A DNA stretch of 9,032 bases, taken from Acidobacteriota bacterium. Its GTDB lineage: Bacteria; Acidobacteriota; UBA6911; RPQK01; JADFOI01. The notes beneath the pieces were generated by a model. That model ran no database searches and was not told where the DNA came from. It saw only the letters and a list, made by a program, of their open reading frames with translations. Where the stretch lies: contig JAUXKG010000067.1 of NCBI GenBank assembly GCA_030624355.1, forward strand, positions 1 to 9,032, given 5' to 3'. This document shows, in pieces, positions 1 to 6,485 of this stretch (the first letter of the stretch is position 1; each line of letters opens with the position of its first letter). The translations under genes were made by a program, and so were the position numbers.

Positions 1-2228
1 GTGAAGGGAACCTGCCGCAAGCGAGCTCCTGTGGCATCGAAAATGGCATTGCCAATGGCTGCCGCCACCGGGATGGTTCCCAACTCTCCAATCCCCTCGG
101 CTGGCTCATGAGGTCGACTGGACAAAACGATATCAATCTCCGGCACCTCGGGAAAGGTCAGTATCGGATAGGCCCTCCAGTCAAGGCTGGTCACCTTGCT
201 TCGGTCAAATTGAACCTCTTCGTGAAGTGTTCGACTGATGCCCTGGAGAATACCTCCTTCAAGCTGGTTCTTCAGGCCATCTGGGTTAATGAAAAGTCCC
301 CCGGAGCAGACCATAGTGACTTTCTGCACTCGGACGTGGCCGCTGTCGCGGTTCACGTCGACTTCAGCAATCATGGGCACCAGCGTCCCGCGGCCGGCAA
401 AAGCAACCCCGCGGCCTTGAACCACGTTCCCCGACGCTTTCTTCTGCTCGGGCGAAGGGCGGGAATTCCAGCCAGCCCTTTGAGCCAACGCCTTGAGTGC
501 TTCGATGGAGAGTCGCTGCTCCATAGAGCGAAGGCGAAATTCAATGGGATCGACACCCGCTGCTGCCGCCAGCTCGTCCACGAAGGATTCAATGACGAAG
601 GTGCTCTGCATTCCTCCCGGGGCGCGCAGGTAAACGGCCCGCACCAAGGGTTCCACATAATGCCCTACAGAGCGCCGGTTCGGGCAACGATAGGGGGGGC
701 TGCCGCCTCCACCGCCGCTCAAGCGGTCCCATCCCGGCGCCGTTCCCAAAAGACGCCAGGCTACATAATTCCCCTTTTCTCCGTTGGAGTGACTCTGACT
801 CCATCCCTCGTAGTCCCAGCCCACCAGGTTGCCCTGGGTATCCAGGCCGGCCTGAAGGTCCATGACCATGGCCGGACTGAAGGGCTCCCAGCCATGTTCA
901 TCGTGACGCATCCACTGCACGCGCACGGGCCTGCCCACAGCCTGGGACAAAAGGGCAGCGTCTGCCGCCGCGTCGTCACAGCCGAGACGTCCATAGCAGC
1001 CTGCCGCTTTCACCCAGATCACCCGAACATTCTCTTCGGGAATCCCCAACAACCGCGCCAGGTCCCGCCGATCTCCCTGAGGCCACTGGGTTCCTGACCA
1101 GATGGTGGCCCGATTGTTGTCCACGTCTGCCACGGCACAGGAAGGGCCGATCATGGCGTGCATCTGCAAGGGCCATTCATAAGTAGCTTTCAGAGTCTTA
1201 CTGGCTGCTGCCAGGGCCGACTGCACATCCCCCTGGTTACCGCGACCGGTCTGAGTCCTAATAACAGGGGAGTGACGGACCCTCTCGTACAAGTCCTCCT
1301 GATTGGGTAGGCCCTCCCAATCCGACCAGGTCACTTTGAGGGTCCGGGCGGCCTGAATAGCCTGCTCTTCCCGTTGGGCAACAACGCCCACAAAGTTTGC
1401 TTTTCGGACCACTTGGACCAGCCCCGGAATGTGCTGAACGGAACTTTCATCCAAGCTGACCAGGGTGGCCCCTATGGCTGCCGGTCTCACCACGCGTCCG
1501 TGCAGCATCCCCGGCAGGCGCACATCCTGTACAAATTCAAAGGAACCGGCCACCTTGGCTGGAATATCCACTCGGGGTACTGACTGGCCTACCAGAGTGT
1601 AATCGTCGGGGTTTTTGGGTGTGGCCGTGCCTTTCACAACCGGGCCTTTGGGATTTATGGGATCACCGTAGCTGGTGACGTCCAGCTGAATATCAAAACG
1701 CTTCCCTCCAATCAACTCTCCGTAGGAGACCTGTCTGGAAGCATCGCCGATGAGGTTAATGACACCGTCCTTCACTTCCAGTTCGCTGGTGGGAGCTCTG
1801 AGATGCTCGGATGCCAGATTCAGCAGGAACTGTCGGGCCTCAGTTGCTGCGGTCTGCAGGGCCGGGGAACCTATCGAAATTCCCCGGCTGCCGGTGGATT
1901 TGCCCTGATCGGGTGTGAGAGCGGTATCTCCCATAATCATCTTCACCCGCTCAAAGGCGACATCCAGCTCCTCTGCTACGATCTGGGCAAAGGCCGTTTC
2001 CACACCGGTGCCTAGATCCACTTTTCCGGTGTAGACGGTCACCTGACCGTCCTGGGAAATGGCCAACCAGGAGTCCACTTCTTCAGGGCCCAGAGGTTTG
2101 AAGCCTGTGAGGTCCTGCCCGGATTGTGAAGCTTTCAGCCAGGCAGTGGCAGGAAAGAAGCTAAAACTGACTACCAGCGCACCGCCACTCTTAACGAATT
2201 GTCGGCGGGAGATTCCCGTTGCAGTCAT
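1..2228 (-). CDS. Molybdopterin-binding large subunit of a Tat-exported xanthine dehydrogenase-family oxidoreductase (IorB/NicB-like), 3' end cut by the window
   Basis: The frame is open for 742 codons from ATG at 2228 to the left edge, with no stop. The N-terminus carries a twin-arginine signal, SRRQFVK at residues 7-13, followed by a hydrophobic stretch, so the enzyme is probably periplasmic. Mo-hydroxylase landmarks follow in order: QMHAMIGPSCAVADV near residues 355-370, GCYGR at 410-414 with a following DDAAADAALL, a glycine run before a PPYRCPNRRS segment, LRAPGG, and GIGEL at 712-716. E715 is in the position of the catalytic base of this superfamily. The visible protein ends at a NAIFDATGARLR motif, normally close to the C-terminus, so probably only a few residues are missing. 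Such enzymes hydroxylate N-heteroaromatics or aldehydes with water as oxygen source. The start overlaps the upstream subunit by ATGA and has its own GGGAGGTG site, so translation is probably coupled. The substrate is not readable from the sequence; nicotinate, isoquinoline or another heterocycle is possible. Confidence 0.92.
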   Translation of the reverse strand, partial: MTATGISRRQFVKSGGALVVSFSFFPATAWLKASQSGQDLTGFKPLGPEEVDSWLAISQDGQVTVYTGKVDLGTGVETAFAQIVAEELDVAFERVKMIMGDTALTPDQGKSTGSRGISIGSPALQTAATEARQFLLNLASEHLRAPTSELEVKDGVINLIGDASRQVSYGELIGGKRFDIQLDVTSYGDPINPKGPVVKGTATPKNPDDYTLVGQSVPRVDIPAKVAGSFEFVQDVRLPGMLHGRVVRPAAIGATLVSLDESSVQHIPGLVQVVRKANFVGVVAQREEQAIQAARTLKVTWSDWEGLPNQEDLYERVRHSPVIRTQTGRGNQGDVQSALAAASKTLKATYEWPLQMHAMIGPSCAVADVDNNRATIWSGTQWPQGDRRDLARLLGIPEENVRVIWVKAAGCYGRLGCDDAAADAALLSQAVGRPVRVQWMRHDEHGWEPFSPAMVMDLQAGLDTQGNLVGWDYEGWSQSHSNGEKGNYVAWRLLGTAPGWDRLSGGGGGSPPYRCPNRRSVGHYVEPLVRAVYLRAPGGMQSTFVIESFVDELAAAAGVDPIEFRLRSMEQRLSIEALKALAQRAGWNSRPSPEQKKASGNVVQGRGVAFAGRGTLVPMIAEVDVNRDSGHVRVQKVTMVCSGGLFINPDGLKNQLEGGILQGISRTLHEEVQFDRSKVTSLDWRAYPILTFPEVPEIDIVLSSRPHEPAEGIGELGTIPVAAAIGNAIFDATGARLRQVPF

Positions 2229-2689
2229 GCCCGCACCTCCCGTGCCGCACGCTGGACCGCCCGGATGATCCGAAGGTGGGCTGCGCAACGGCACAAGTTG
2301 CCAGCCAAGGCCTCTCGGATCTCAGCTTCGCTGGGACTCGGATTTTGGTCCAGGAAGGCCTTGGTCGTCATGATCATTCCGTTGATACAGTAACCACACT
2401 GTACCGCCTGCTCGTCAATAAAGGCCTGCTGAATGGGGTGCGGGTCCTCCAGAGTTCCCAGTCCTTCCAGCGTCGTCACTTTACTTCCCTGGACAGCTGA
2501 GACTGGGGTAACGCAGGAGCGAATCGCCTTGCCGTCCCGCAGGACCGTGCAAGCGCCGCACTGGGCAAGCCCACAGCCAAACTTCGGTCCGGTCAGCTGG
2601 AGGTCATTTCGCAGGACATAAAGCAGCGGAGTGTTGGGTTCGACCTCAACGCTGTGCGAACGGCCGTTCACCTCTAAATGAATAGGCAT
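2225..2689 (-). CDS. [2Fe-2S] small subunit of the molybdenum hydroxylase (IorA/NicA-like)
   Basis: This 154-residue protein has the full cysteine set of a Mo-hydroxylase iron-sulfur subunit. The plant-type ferredoxin cluster ligands are C39, C44, C47 and C59. The C-terminal helical-bundle cluster ligands are C98, C101, C133 and C135, in QCGYC and LCRC motifs. Q97 is at the position that normally contacts the molybdopterin cytosine dinucleotide. The length is typical. It has no signal peptide and would travel to the periplasm bound to the Tat-tagged large subunit. It should pass electrons from the Mo centre to an outside acceptor. No FAD-binding middle subunit is present in the window, as in the two-subunit isoquinoline oxidoreductase type, which usually uses a cytochrome or another respiratory acceptor. 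The ATG at 2689 is supported by a strong GGAGGAGG sequence (2693-2700, minus strand). It is first in its operon and divergent from the gene at 3020. Confidence 0.95.
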   Translation of the reverse strand: MPIHLEVNGRSHSVEVEPNTPLLYVLRNDLQLTGPKFGCGLAQCGACTVLRDGKAIRSCVTPVSAVQGSKVTTLEGLGTLEDPHPIQQAFIDEQAVQCGYCINGMIMTTKAFLDQNPSPSEAEIREALAGNLCRCAAHLRIIRAVQRAAREVRA

Positions 2690-2802
2690 TATCCTCCTCC
2701 ACTATGGCCCAAACACATGAACCCAAATCAGGATGATGAAAGGCTTGATTCTTAGAAAATAAAACAAGAGCCATCAACTAACTTAATCGTGTTTATGAAA
2801 TG

Positions 2803-2824
2803 AAGTACTTAGTATATACAATTG
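2803..2824. promoter_or_regulatory. Cluster of three short palindromes, candidate operator overlapping a minus-strand -10
   Basis: AAGTACTT (2803-2810) and GTATATAC (2812-2819) are perfect 8-bp palindromes, and CAATTG (2819-2824) abuts the second. Read on the minus strand, 2811-2816 gives TATACT, a good -10 hexamer for the Mo-hydroxylase operon. The matching -35 (TTTCGA at 2834-2839, 17-bp spacer) is weak. A palindrome on a weak promoter fits a repressor or activator site, but short palindromes are common in AT-rich DNA. Confidence 0.3.
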
Positions 2825-2876
2825 GATAGAAACTCGAAAATGGTCATGGAGTCTTGGAGGTAAGGCAGCCAGGATG

Positions 2877-2886
2877 AGAGGCCTCT
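2877..2886. repeat. Perfect 10-bp palindrome AGAGGCCTCT
   Basis: The ten bases read identically on both strands and do not extend further. The palindrome lies in the divergent intergenic region, about 45 bp before the candidate plus-strand -35. It could be a regulator half-site pair or chance. Confidence 0.3.
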
Positions 2887-2931
2887 AGTGGGCGGCCAGA
2901 GAGCAACTACAAGAAAAATCCGTCCAAGTGA

Positions 2932-2960
2932 TTGTTTTTAGCGACCTGAAGTTTTAGCAT
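2932..2960 (+). promoter_or_regulatory. Candidate sigma-70 promoter for the 3020-6175 operon
   Basis: TTGTTT (2932-2937) and TAGCAT (2955-2960) are separated by 17 bp. Each hexamer matches the consensus at only part of its positions. The predicted start of transcription would be roughly 50 bases before the ATG at 3020. The call rests on spacing and location, not on strong hexamers. Confidence 0.3.
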
Positions 2961-3019
2961 TTAGGACTCTTACTTCCAGAAGAGGACATTGCAAAGCGTC
3001 AGATGGGAGGAGGACTGAA

Positions 3020-4018
3020 ATGGCGAACCTGAAGTTAACCTTAGCCTGTGGGAACTATGACCGAACGCGCGCCCTGATGGAGGGGACTATCCGTCCGGAG
3101 GGCATTGACCTGAATTACCTTGCTCTGGTTCCGGGCGAAACCTTTTGGCGTATGCTGAACAATGAGGAGTTTGACGCTTCGGAAATGTCTCTCTCCTCAT
3201 ATACGATCCTCCGTTCACGGGAGGACAAGCGCTTCATTGCCTTGCCCATTTTCCCTTCGCGAATCTTTCGCCACTCGTGCATCTACATACACTCTGACGC
3301 CGGTATTGAAAAACCCCAGGACCTGAAAGGGAAGCGTGTCGGGGTCGGGGACTACCAAATGACCATGGCAGTCTGGGTTAAGGGACTCTTGAAGCATGAG
3401 TATCAAGTGTCAGCAGAGGACATTCATTGGATGGTAGGAACTCCCATTCACGGCCAGATGGAGCTGCCGGCTGAAGTCCGCGTCGAACAAATCAGTCCGG
3501 GCCAGTCTTTGCAAAAAATGCTGGAGGAAGGAGAGCTCGATGCCTTGATTTCGGTCATCATGCCGCCATCCTTCCAGGCCAACCATCCAAAGGTGAGACG
3601 GTTATTTCCCAATTACCGGGAGGTAGAAAGTGACTATTACCGCCGCACCAGGATCTTTCCCATTATGCACACCTTCGTTCTCAAGACCGAACTTTTCGAA
3701 AGGGACCCCTGGGTGGCTATCAGCCTTTACAAGGCCTTCATTAAAGCGAGGGACCTGAACTACCGATACCTCTACGACACCGTTGCACTTACAGTCAGCC
3801 TCCCCTGGGTGATCGATGAAATAGAAAAAGCTCGCCGCATTTTTGGCGAAAAGATTTGGGACTATTCAGTGGAGGGTAGTCGACCAACCCTTGAGGCTCT
3901 GTTGCAATACCTGGACGAGCAAGGACTCATCCAGCGGCGGATGACGGTTGAAGAGCTATTTGTGCCGAATATTCGCGCCCAGTTGACAGACTACCTGCAA
4001 GCAACCGGTGAAGGATAA
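3020..4018 (+). CDS. 4,5-dihydroxyphthalate decarboxylase-like protein (periplasmic-binding-protein fold, cytosolic)
   Basis: This 332-residue protein begins with a LTLACGNYDRTRALMEG segment and contains FWRMLNNEEFDASEMSLSSY (residues 42-61), FPSRIFRHSCIY (78-89) and DLKGKRVGVGDYQMT (101-115). I recognise these as typical of proteins annotated as 4,5-dihydroxyphthalate decarboxylase (Pht5-like), which belong to the NMT1/THI5-like substrate-binding fold. There is no signal peptide or lipobox and no ABC permease or ATPase beside it, so a transport role is unlikely. The family contains many members of unproven function, so decarboxylation of an aromatic or heteroaromatic acid is a family-based guess. 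The ATG at 3020 has an excellent GGGAGGAGG site six bases upstream. The enamidase-like gene follows after 3 bp, so this is the first gene of a three-gene operon. Confidence 0.85.
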   Translation: MANLKLTLACGNYDRTRALMEGTIRPEGIDLNYLALVPGETFWRMLNNEEFDASEMSLSSYTILRSREDKRFIALPIFPSRIFRHSCIYIHSDAGIEKPQDLKGKRVGVGDYQMTMAVWVKGLLKHEYQVSAEDIHWMVGTPIHGQMELPAEVRVEQISPGQSLQKMLEEGELDALISVIMPPSFQANHPKVRRLFPNYREVESDYYRRTRIFPIMHTFVLKTELFERDPWVAISLYKAFIKARDLNYRYLYDTVALTVSLPWVIDEIEKARRIFGEKIWDYSVEGSRPTLEALLQYLDEQGLIQRRMTVEELFVPNIRAQLTDYLQATGEG

Positions 4019-4021
4019 ATC

Positions 4022-5194
4022 ATGTCTTCAATTCTAATCAAGAACATCGGTACGTTGGTCACCGGGGACATCGAAAACCCCCTCCGCGATGCTGACTCCG
4101 TCTACATCGACGATGGAGTTGTCAGGCAGGTTGGTCAGGCCATCGATGTGCCGTCGGACCAGGTCGTCGATGCTGGTGGAATCACGGCCATTCCGGGTTT
4201 AATCGATTCTCACTCTCATCCTACCTTCGGTGATTTTACACCGGCCCAGAATTCTCTCGGCTGGATCACTCATTACCTGCACGGAGGTGTGACGGCCCTC
4301 ATTTCTGCCGGTGAACTTCACCTCCCCGGTCTTTCCCTTCCACCCCCTCCTCAGGTGGCGCTGTCCCTTGCCCTTTTAGCCAAGCACTGCTGGAACAATC
4401 TGAGACCGTCCGGCGCCACAGTTTACGGGGGGACACTGCTTCTGGTGCCGGGTCTCAAAGAAGAAGACTTTGACGCCATTGCGGAAGCTGGAATTCGTCT
4501 CGTCAAGTTTATCTTCTACGATTACAGCCTTTTGCCCAACGGAGAGGCAGGACGATACGTGAAATGGGCCAAAGAGCGACAAATCAAGGTAAAGATTCAC
4601 TCCGGGGGTGTTTCTCGCTCAGGTGTGAGTCAGGTGGCCGGATTTGACATTATCCAACAATTATCCCCCGACATCGTCGGTCACATTACGGGTGGCCCCA
4701 TACCCATGCCGGAAGAGGATGTGGTGAAGATCGTTACTGAGACGGACCAGTACTTGGAAATTTGCAGTTCCGGAAACTTGCGTATGACCGCTCGGCTGCT
4801 CGAGGTGGCCAGGGACCAGGGTGCCTTCAGGCGCGTTCTGGTGGGAACTGATACGCCGGGTGGCACGGGAGTCATTCCCCGTGGAATGCTTCGTGAGATT
4901 GGCTTTCTATCCTCTGTGGCCGCGGTTCCACCGCCGATGGCGATTGCCATGGCCACTGGAAATGTGGGACGCGCTCACGGTCTCCCCATCGGATTACTGA
5001 AGGAGGGCAGACCCGCACACCTTGTCCTCTTGGACCGTATCCAGGGGTCGGTCGCCGAGGATGCCCTGGACTCCTTTGCCAAGGGAGACCTGCCGGGAGT
5101 TTCGGTTGTCATCACTGACGGGGTCATTAGAATTTCAGGCAGAAGTCAGCAAACGCCCCCGCCAGAGCGCCCAGCTACCATTCAGGGAGGATAA
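4022..5194 (+). CDS. Enamidase-like amidohydrolase
   Basis: This 390-residue protein is a subtype I amidohydrolase. The HSH motif is at 64-66 after PGLID, K162 follows strand 4 (LVKF), and H193, H221 and D277 complete a classical binuclear metal site. The sequence resembles, along its length, the Eubacterium barkeri enamidase as I remember it: KNIGTLVTGDI near the N-terminus, a YLHGGVTALISAG segment, HITGGP, a GTDTPGGTG loop, MATGN, and a C-terminal SVAEDAL...GDLPGVSVV...TPPPERPA run. Enamidase hydrolyses 1,4,5,6-tetrahydro-6-oxonicotinate to 2-formylglutarate and ammonia during nicotinate fermentation. Here the substrate could be that compound or a related cyclic enamide. An imidazolonepropionase-like or dihydropyrimidinase-like role is less likely given the C-terminal resemblance. 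GAAGGA lies upstream of the start, and the stop is immediately followed by the next gene. Functional confidence is moderate; family confidence is high. Confidence 0.85.
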   Translation: MSSILIKNIGTLVTGDIENPLRDADSVYIDDGVVRQVGQAIDVPSDQVVDAGGITAIPGLIDSHSHPTFGDFTPAQNSLGWITHYLHGGVTALISAGELHLPGLSLPPPPQVALSLALLAKHCWNNLRPSGATVYGGTLLLVPGLKEEDFDAIAEAGIRLVKFIFYDYSLLPNGEAGRYVKWAKERQIKVKIHSGGVSRSGVSQVAGFDIIQQLSPDIVGHITGGPIPMPEEDVVKIVTETDQYLEICSSGNLRMTARLLEVARDQGAFRRVLVGTDTPGGTGVIPRGMLREIGFLSSVAAVPPPMAIAMATGNVGRAHGLPIGLLKEGRPAHLVLLDRIQGSVAEDALDSFAKGDLPGVSVVITDGVIRISGRSQQTPPPERPATIQGG

Positions 5195-6175
5195 GTGAAA
5201 TCTCTCAAATTTGGCGTCGGCCTCTTCCCAACCAAATCTTTAGCCAGGATGATCGATCTCGCCCGCTTGTCAGAAGAGTTGCAGTTTACCCACATTTGGG
5301 TGGGTGATTCTCATCTGATCTGGCGCGAGGCTTATGTCAATCTAGCCGCTATGGCCCTGAATACCTCAAAGATCAAGTTGGGGACTGGAGTAACCAATCC
5401 ACTCACCCGACACCCCTCTGTGCTGGCAAGTACCTTTGCCACCCTGGCGGAAATGGACCCAGAACGCTTCATTCTCGGAATCGGTTTGGGGGACAGCTCA
5501 CTCGAGACAATGGGTATGAAACCTGCCCGCTTGGCCCACTTCGAGAAGGCCATCAGTGACATACGCTCACTGGTTAGAGGGGATGAGGTTGAGCTGGCAA
5601 CAGGAAGCCTTCACCTGAAACACGGACAGCAGACCAAGGTTCCCATATTTATCGCTGCCAGCGGGCCTAAAATGCTGGAACTCTCAGGCCGAATCGCAGA
5701 TGGGGTGATCATCCTGGTGGGAACTGAACCCGCTTACGTGCAGCGGGCCATAGAGAAGATCCAGGTGGGCGCTCGCTCTTGCGGACGAGATCCTCAGGAC
5801 CTGGAACTCGTGCTCTGGGTGCCCTGTGCCGTGTCTCAGGGCCCCGGAGCCAAAGACGCCGTTAAGGCCCACGTCGCCCGGGTACTCGCCCATCCCCTGC
5901 CCTTCACACTGGACGAAAAACAAGAGGAAGTCCTGCAAAATATCCGTCGAGTCTACAATTACTACCAGCACATGGAGCAAAAGGCCCGCCAGGCGGAAGT
6001 CATTCCAGACTGGCTGGTGGACAAATTCGCCATTGCCGGGAACCCGGAGGAGTGCCGCCAGAAGATCGAAACGCTTGCTGAGACCGGTATCGACCAGATT
6101 GCCATCATTCCCTACGGTGCCAAAGGTGAAGACCGGAGCCACACCCTGAGAGAATTTGCTTCACTTGTTACCTAA
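5195..6175 (+). CDS. Luciferase-like (LLM class) flavin- or F420-dependent oxidoreductase
   Basis: This 326-residue protein has the bacterial-luciferase-like TIM barrel pattern: KFGVGLFPTKSL at the N-terminus, HIWVGDSH (33-40), KLGTGVTNPLTRHP (61-74), FILGIGLGDS (92-101) and PIFIAASGPKMLELSGRIADGVI (150-172). The best-known relatives are F420-dependent methylenetetrahydromethanopterin reductase and FMN-dependent monooxygenases; sequence alone does not fix the cofactor. The start is GTG, placed directly after the TAA of the enamidase-like gene with no bases between, and GGGAGG at 5185-5190 lies inside the previous gene. Translation is therefore probably coupled, which argues for consecutive pathway steps. 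It could reduce a heteroaromatic ring before enamide hydrolysis, or oxygenate a substrate. It is last in the operon; I see no clear terminator in the 43 bp before the inverted-repeat element. Confidence 0.9.
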   Translation: MKSLKFGVGLFPTKSLARMIDLARLSEELQFTHIWVGDSHLIWREAYVNLAAMALNTSKIKLGTGVTNPLTRHPSVLASTFATLAEMDPERFILGIGLGDSSLETMGMKPARLAHFEKAISDIRSLVRGDEVELATGSLHLKHGQQTKVPIFIAASGPKMLELSGRIADGVIILVGTEPAYVQRAIEKIQVGARSCGRDPQDLELVLWVPCAVSQGPGAKDAVKAHVARVLAHPLPFTLDEKQEEVLQNIRRVYNYYQHMEQKARQAEVIPDWLVDKFAIAGNPEECRQKIETLAETGIDQIAIIPYGAKGEDRSHTLREFASLVT

Positions 6176-6218
6176 AAGATGTGGCCGCAAGGCGTGCGAC
6201 CGAGCACACGGAAGGCGG

Positions 6219-6239
6219 AGAATCGGTGACACGCACGTA
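6219..6239 (+). repeat. Left arm of the 21-bp inverted repeat
   Basis: It is exactly complementary to 6420-6440. The core GGTGACACGCAC is followed by an imperfectly matched inward extension. Confidence 0.9.
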
Positions 6240-6419
6240 GTTCCCGACAATGGCCCCAAAAATCCAGGTGTTCAGAGATGTCTGGCACCGAATTAAGTTA
6301 GGAAGGGCAAGCCCAGGATGCAGGACTTGGGGCTTTAGGGGATCAAGACCAGCCGGAGTCAGCGCTATCGGTACCAGACTCCTCTCAACTTGTTGTTTTA
6401 CAAGAGTCTTTTTGGCAAT

Positions 6420-6440
6420 TACGTGCGTGTCACCGATTCT
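6420..6440 (-). repeat. Right arm of the 21-bp inverted repeat
   Basis: It is the exact reverse complement of 6219-6239 and ends 9 bp before the -35 hexamer of the downstream promoter. Confidence 0.9.
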
Positions 6441-6449
6441 TAGGTTAAA

Positions 6450-6479
6450 TTGACAGGTTCAAAGCAGGCTGACTATACT
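6450..6479 (+). promoter_or_regulatory. Near-consensus sigma-70 promoter for the 6548-8728 unit
   Basis: TTGACA (6450-6455) is a perfect -35, and TATACT (6474-6479) matches the -10 consensus at five of six positions. The spacer is 18 bp. It lies just right of the inverted-repeat element. Transcription would begin near 6486, which makes a leader of about 60 bases that starts at the first stem of the structured segment. Confidence 0.7.
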
Positions 6480-6485
6480 CCCTTC

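Larger units (their letters stand above)
2690..3019. promoter_or_regulatory. Divergent AT-rich intergenic region between the Mo-hydroxylase operon and the decarboxylase/enamidase operon
   Basis: This 330-bp stretch contains no credible gene. Positions 2741-2840 are clearly richer in A+T than the flanking genes. It must carry the promoters for both operons, and it holds several exact palindromes (see separate entries). The right end has a strong ribosome binding site, GGGAGGAGG at 3005-3013, six bases before the ATG at 3020. The left end has GGAGGAGG on the minus strand for the gene starting at 2689. No regulator gene lies in the window. Confidence 0.7.
6219..6440. mobile_element. MITE-like element, 222 bp, with perfect 21-bp terminal inverted repeats
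   Basis: The 21 bases at 6219-6239 (starting AGAATCGGTGACACG) are the exact reverse complement of 6420-6440. Past the perfect arms, the match continues inward imperfectly: about 7 of the next 11 positions agree (GTTCCCGACAA against ATTGCCAAAAA). No transposase is encoded inside. The size, non-coding content and long exact arms fit a miniature inverted-repeat transposable element mobilised from elsewhere. I could not find a convincing target-site duplication next to the arms. The alternative is a large cruciform-forming or transcriptional structure, but 180 bp between the arms is long for that. Confidence 0.6.

Noticed and set aside
108..1097. Long plus-strand open frame (329 codons) opposite the Mo-hydroxylase gene
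   Set aside because: It is the direct antisense of a strongly recognisable gene. It is low-complexity in pattern, has no family features and no ribosome site, and arises from the codon usage of the real gene.
3020..4018. Annotation as an ABC transporter substrate-binding protein
   Set aside because: There is no signal peptide or lipobox, and no permease or ATPase genes occur in the window.
5684..6142. Minus-strand open frame of 152 codons
   Set aside because: It is antisense to the luciferase-like gene and has no independent support.
6389..6413. Hairpin CTTGT/ACAAG followed by TTTTT as a terminator
   Set aside because: The stem is only 5 bp of mostly weak pairs and lies inside the mobile-like element. 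It is not convincing as a terminator.
6250..6453. Plus-strand open frame of 67 codons inside the inverted-repeat element
   Set aside because: It spans the repeat arm and the promoter -35, has no ribosome site and reads as random sequence. It is not a transposase fragment.
6200..6460. Target-site duplication flanking the inverted-repeat element
   Set aside because: The flanks (ending GAAGGCGG on the left, starting TAGGTTAA on the right) share no convincing direct repeat, so no duplication is claimed.
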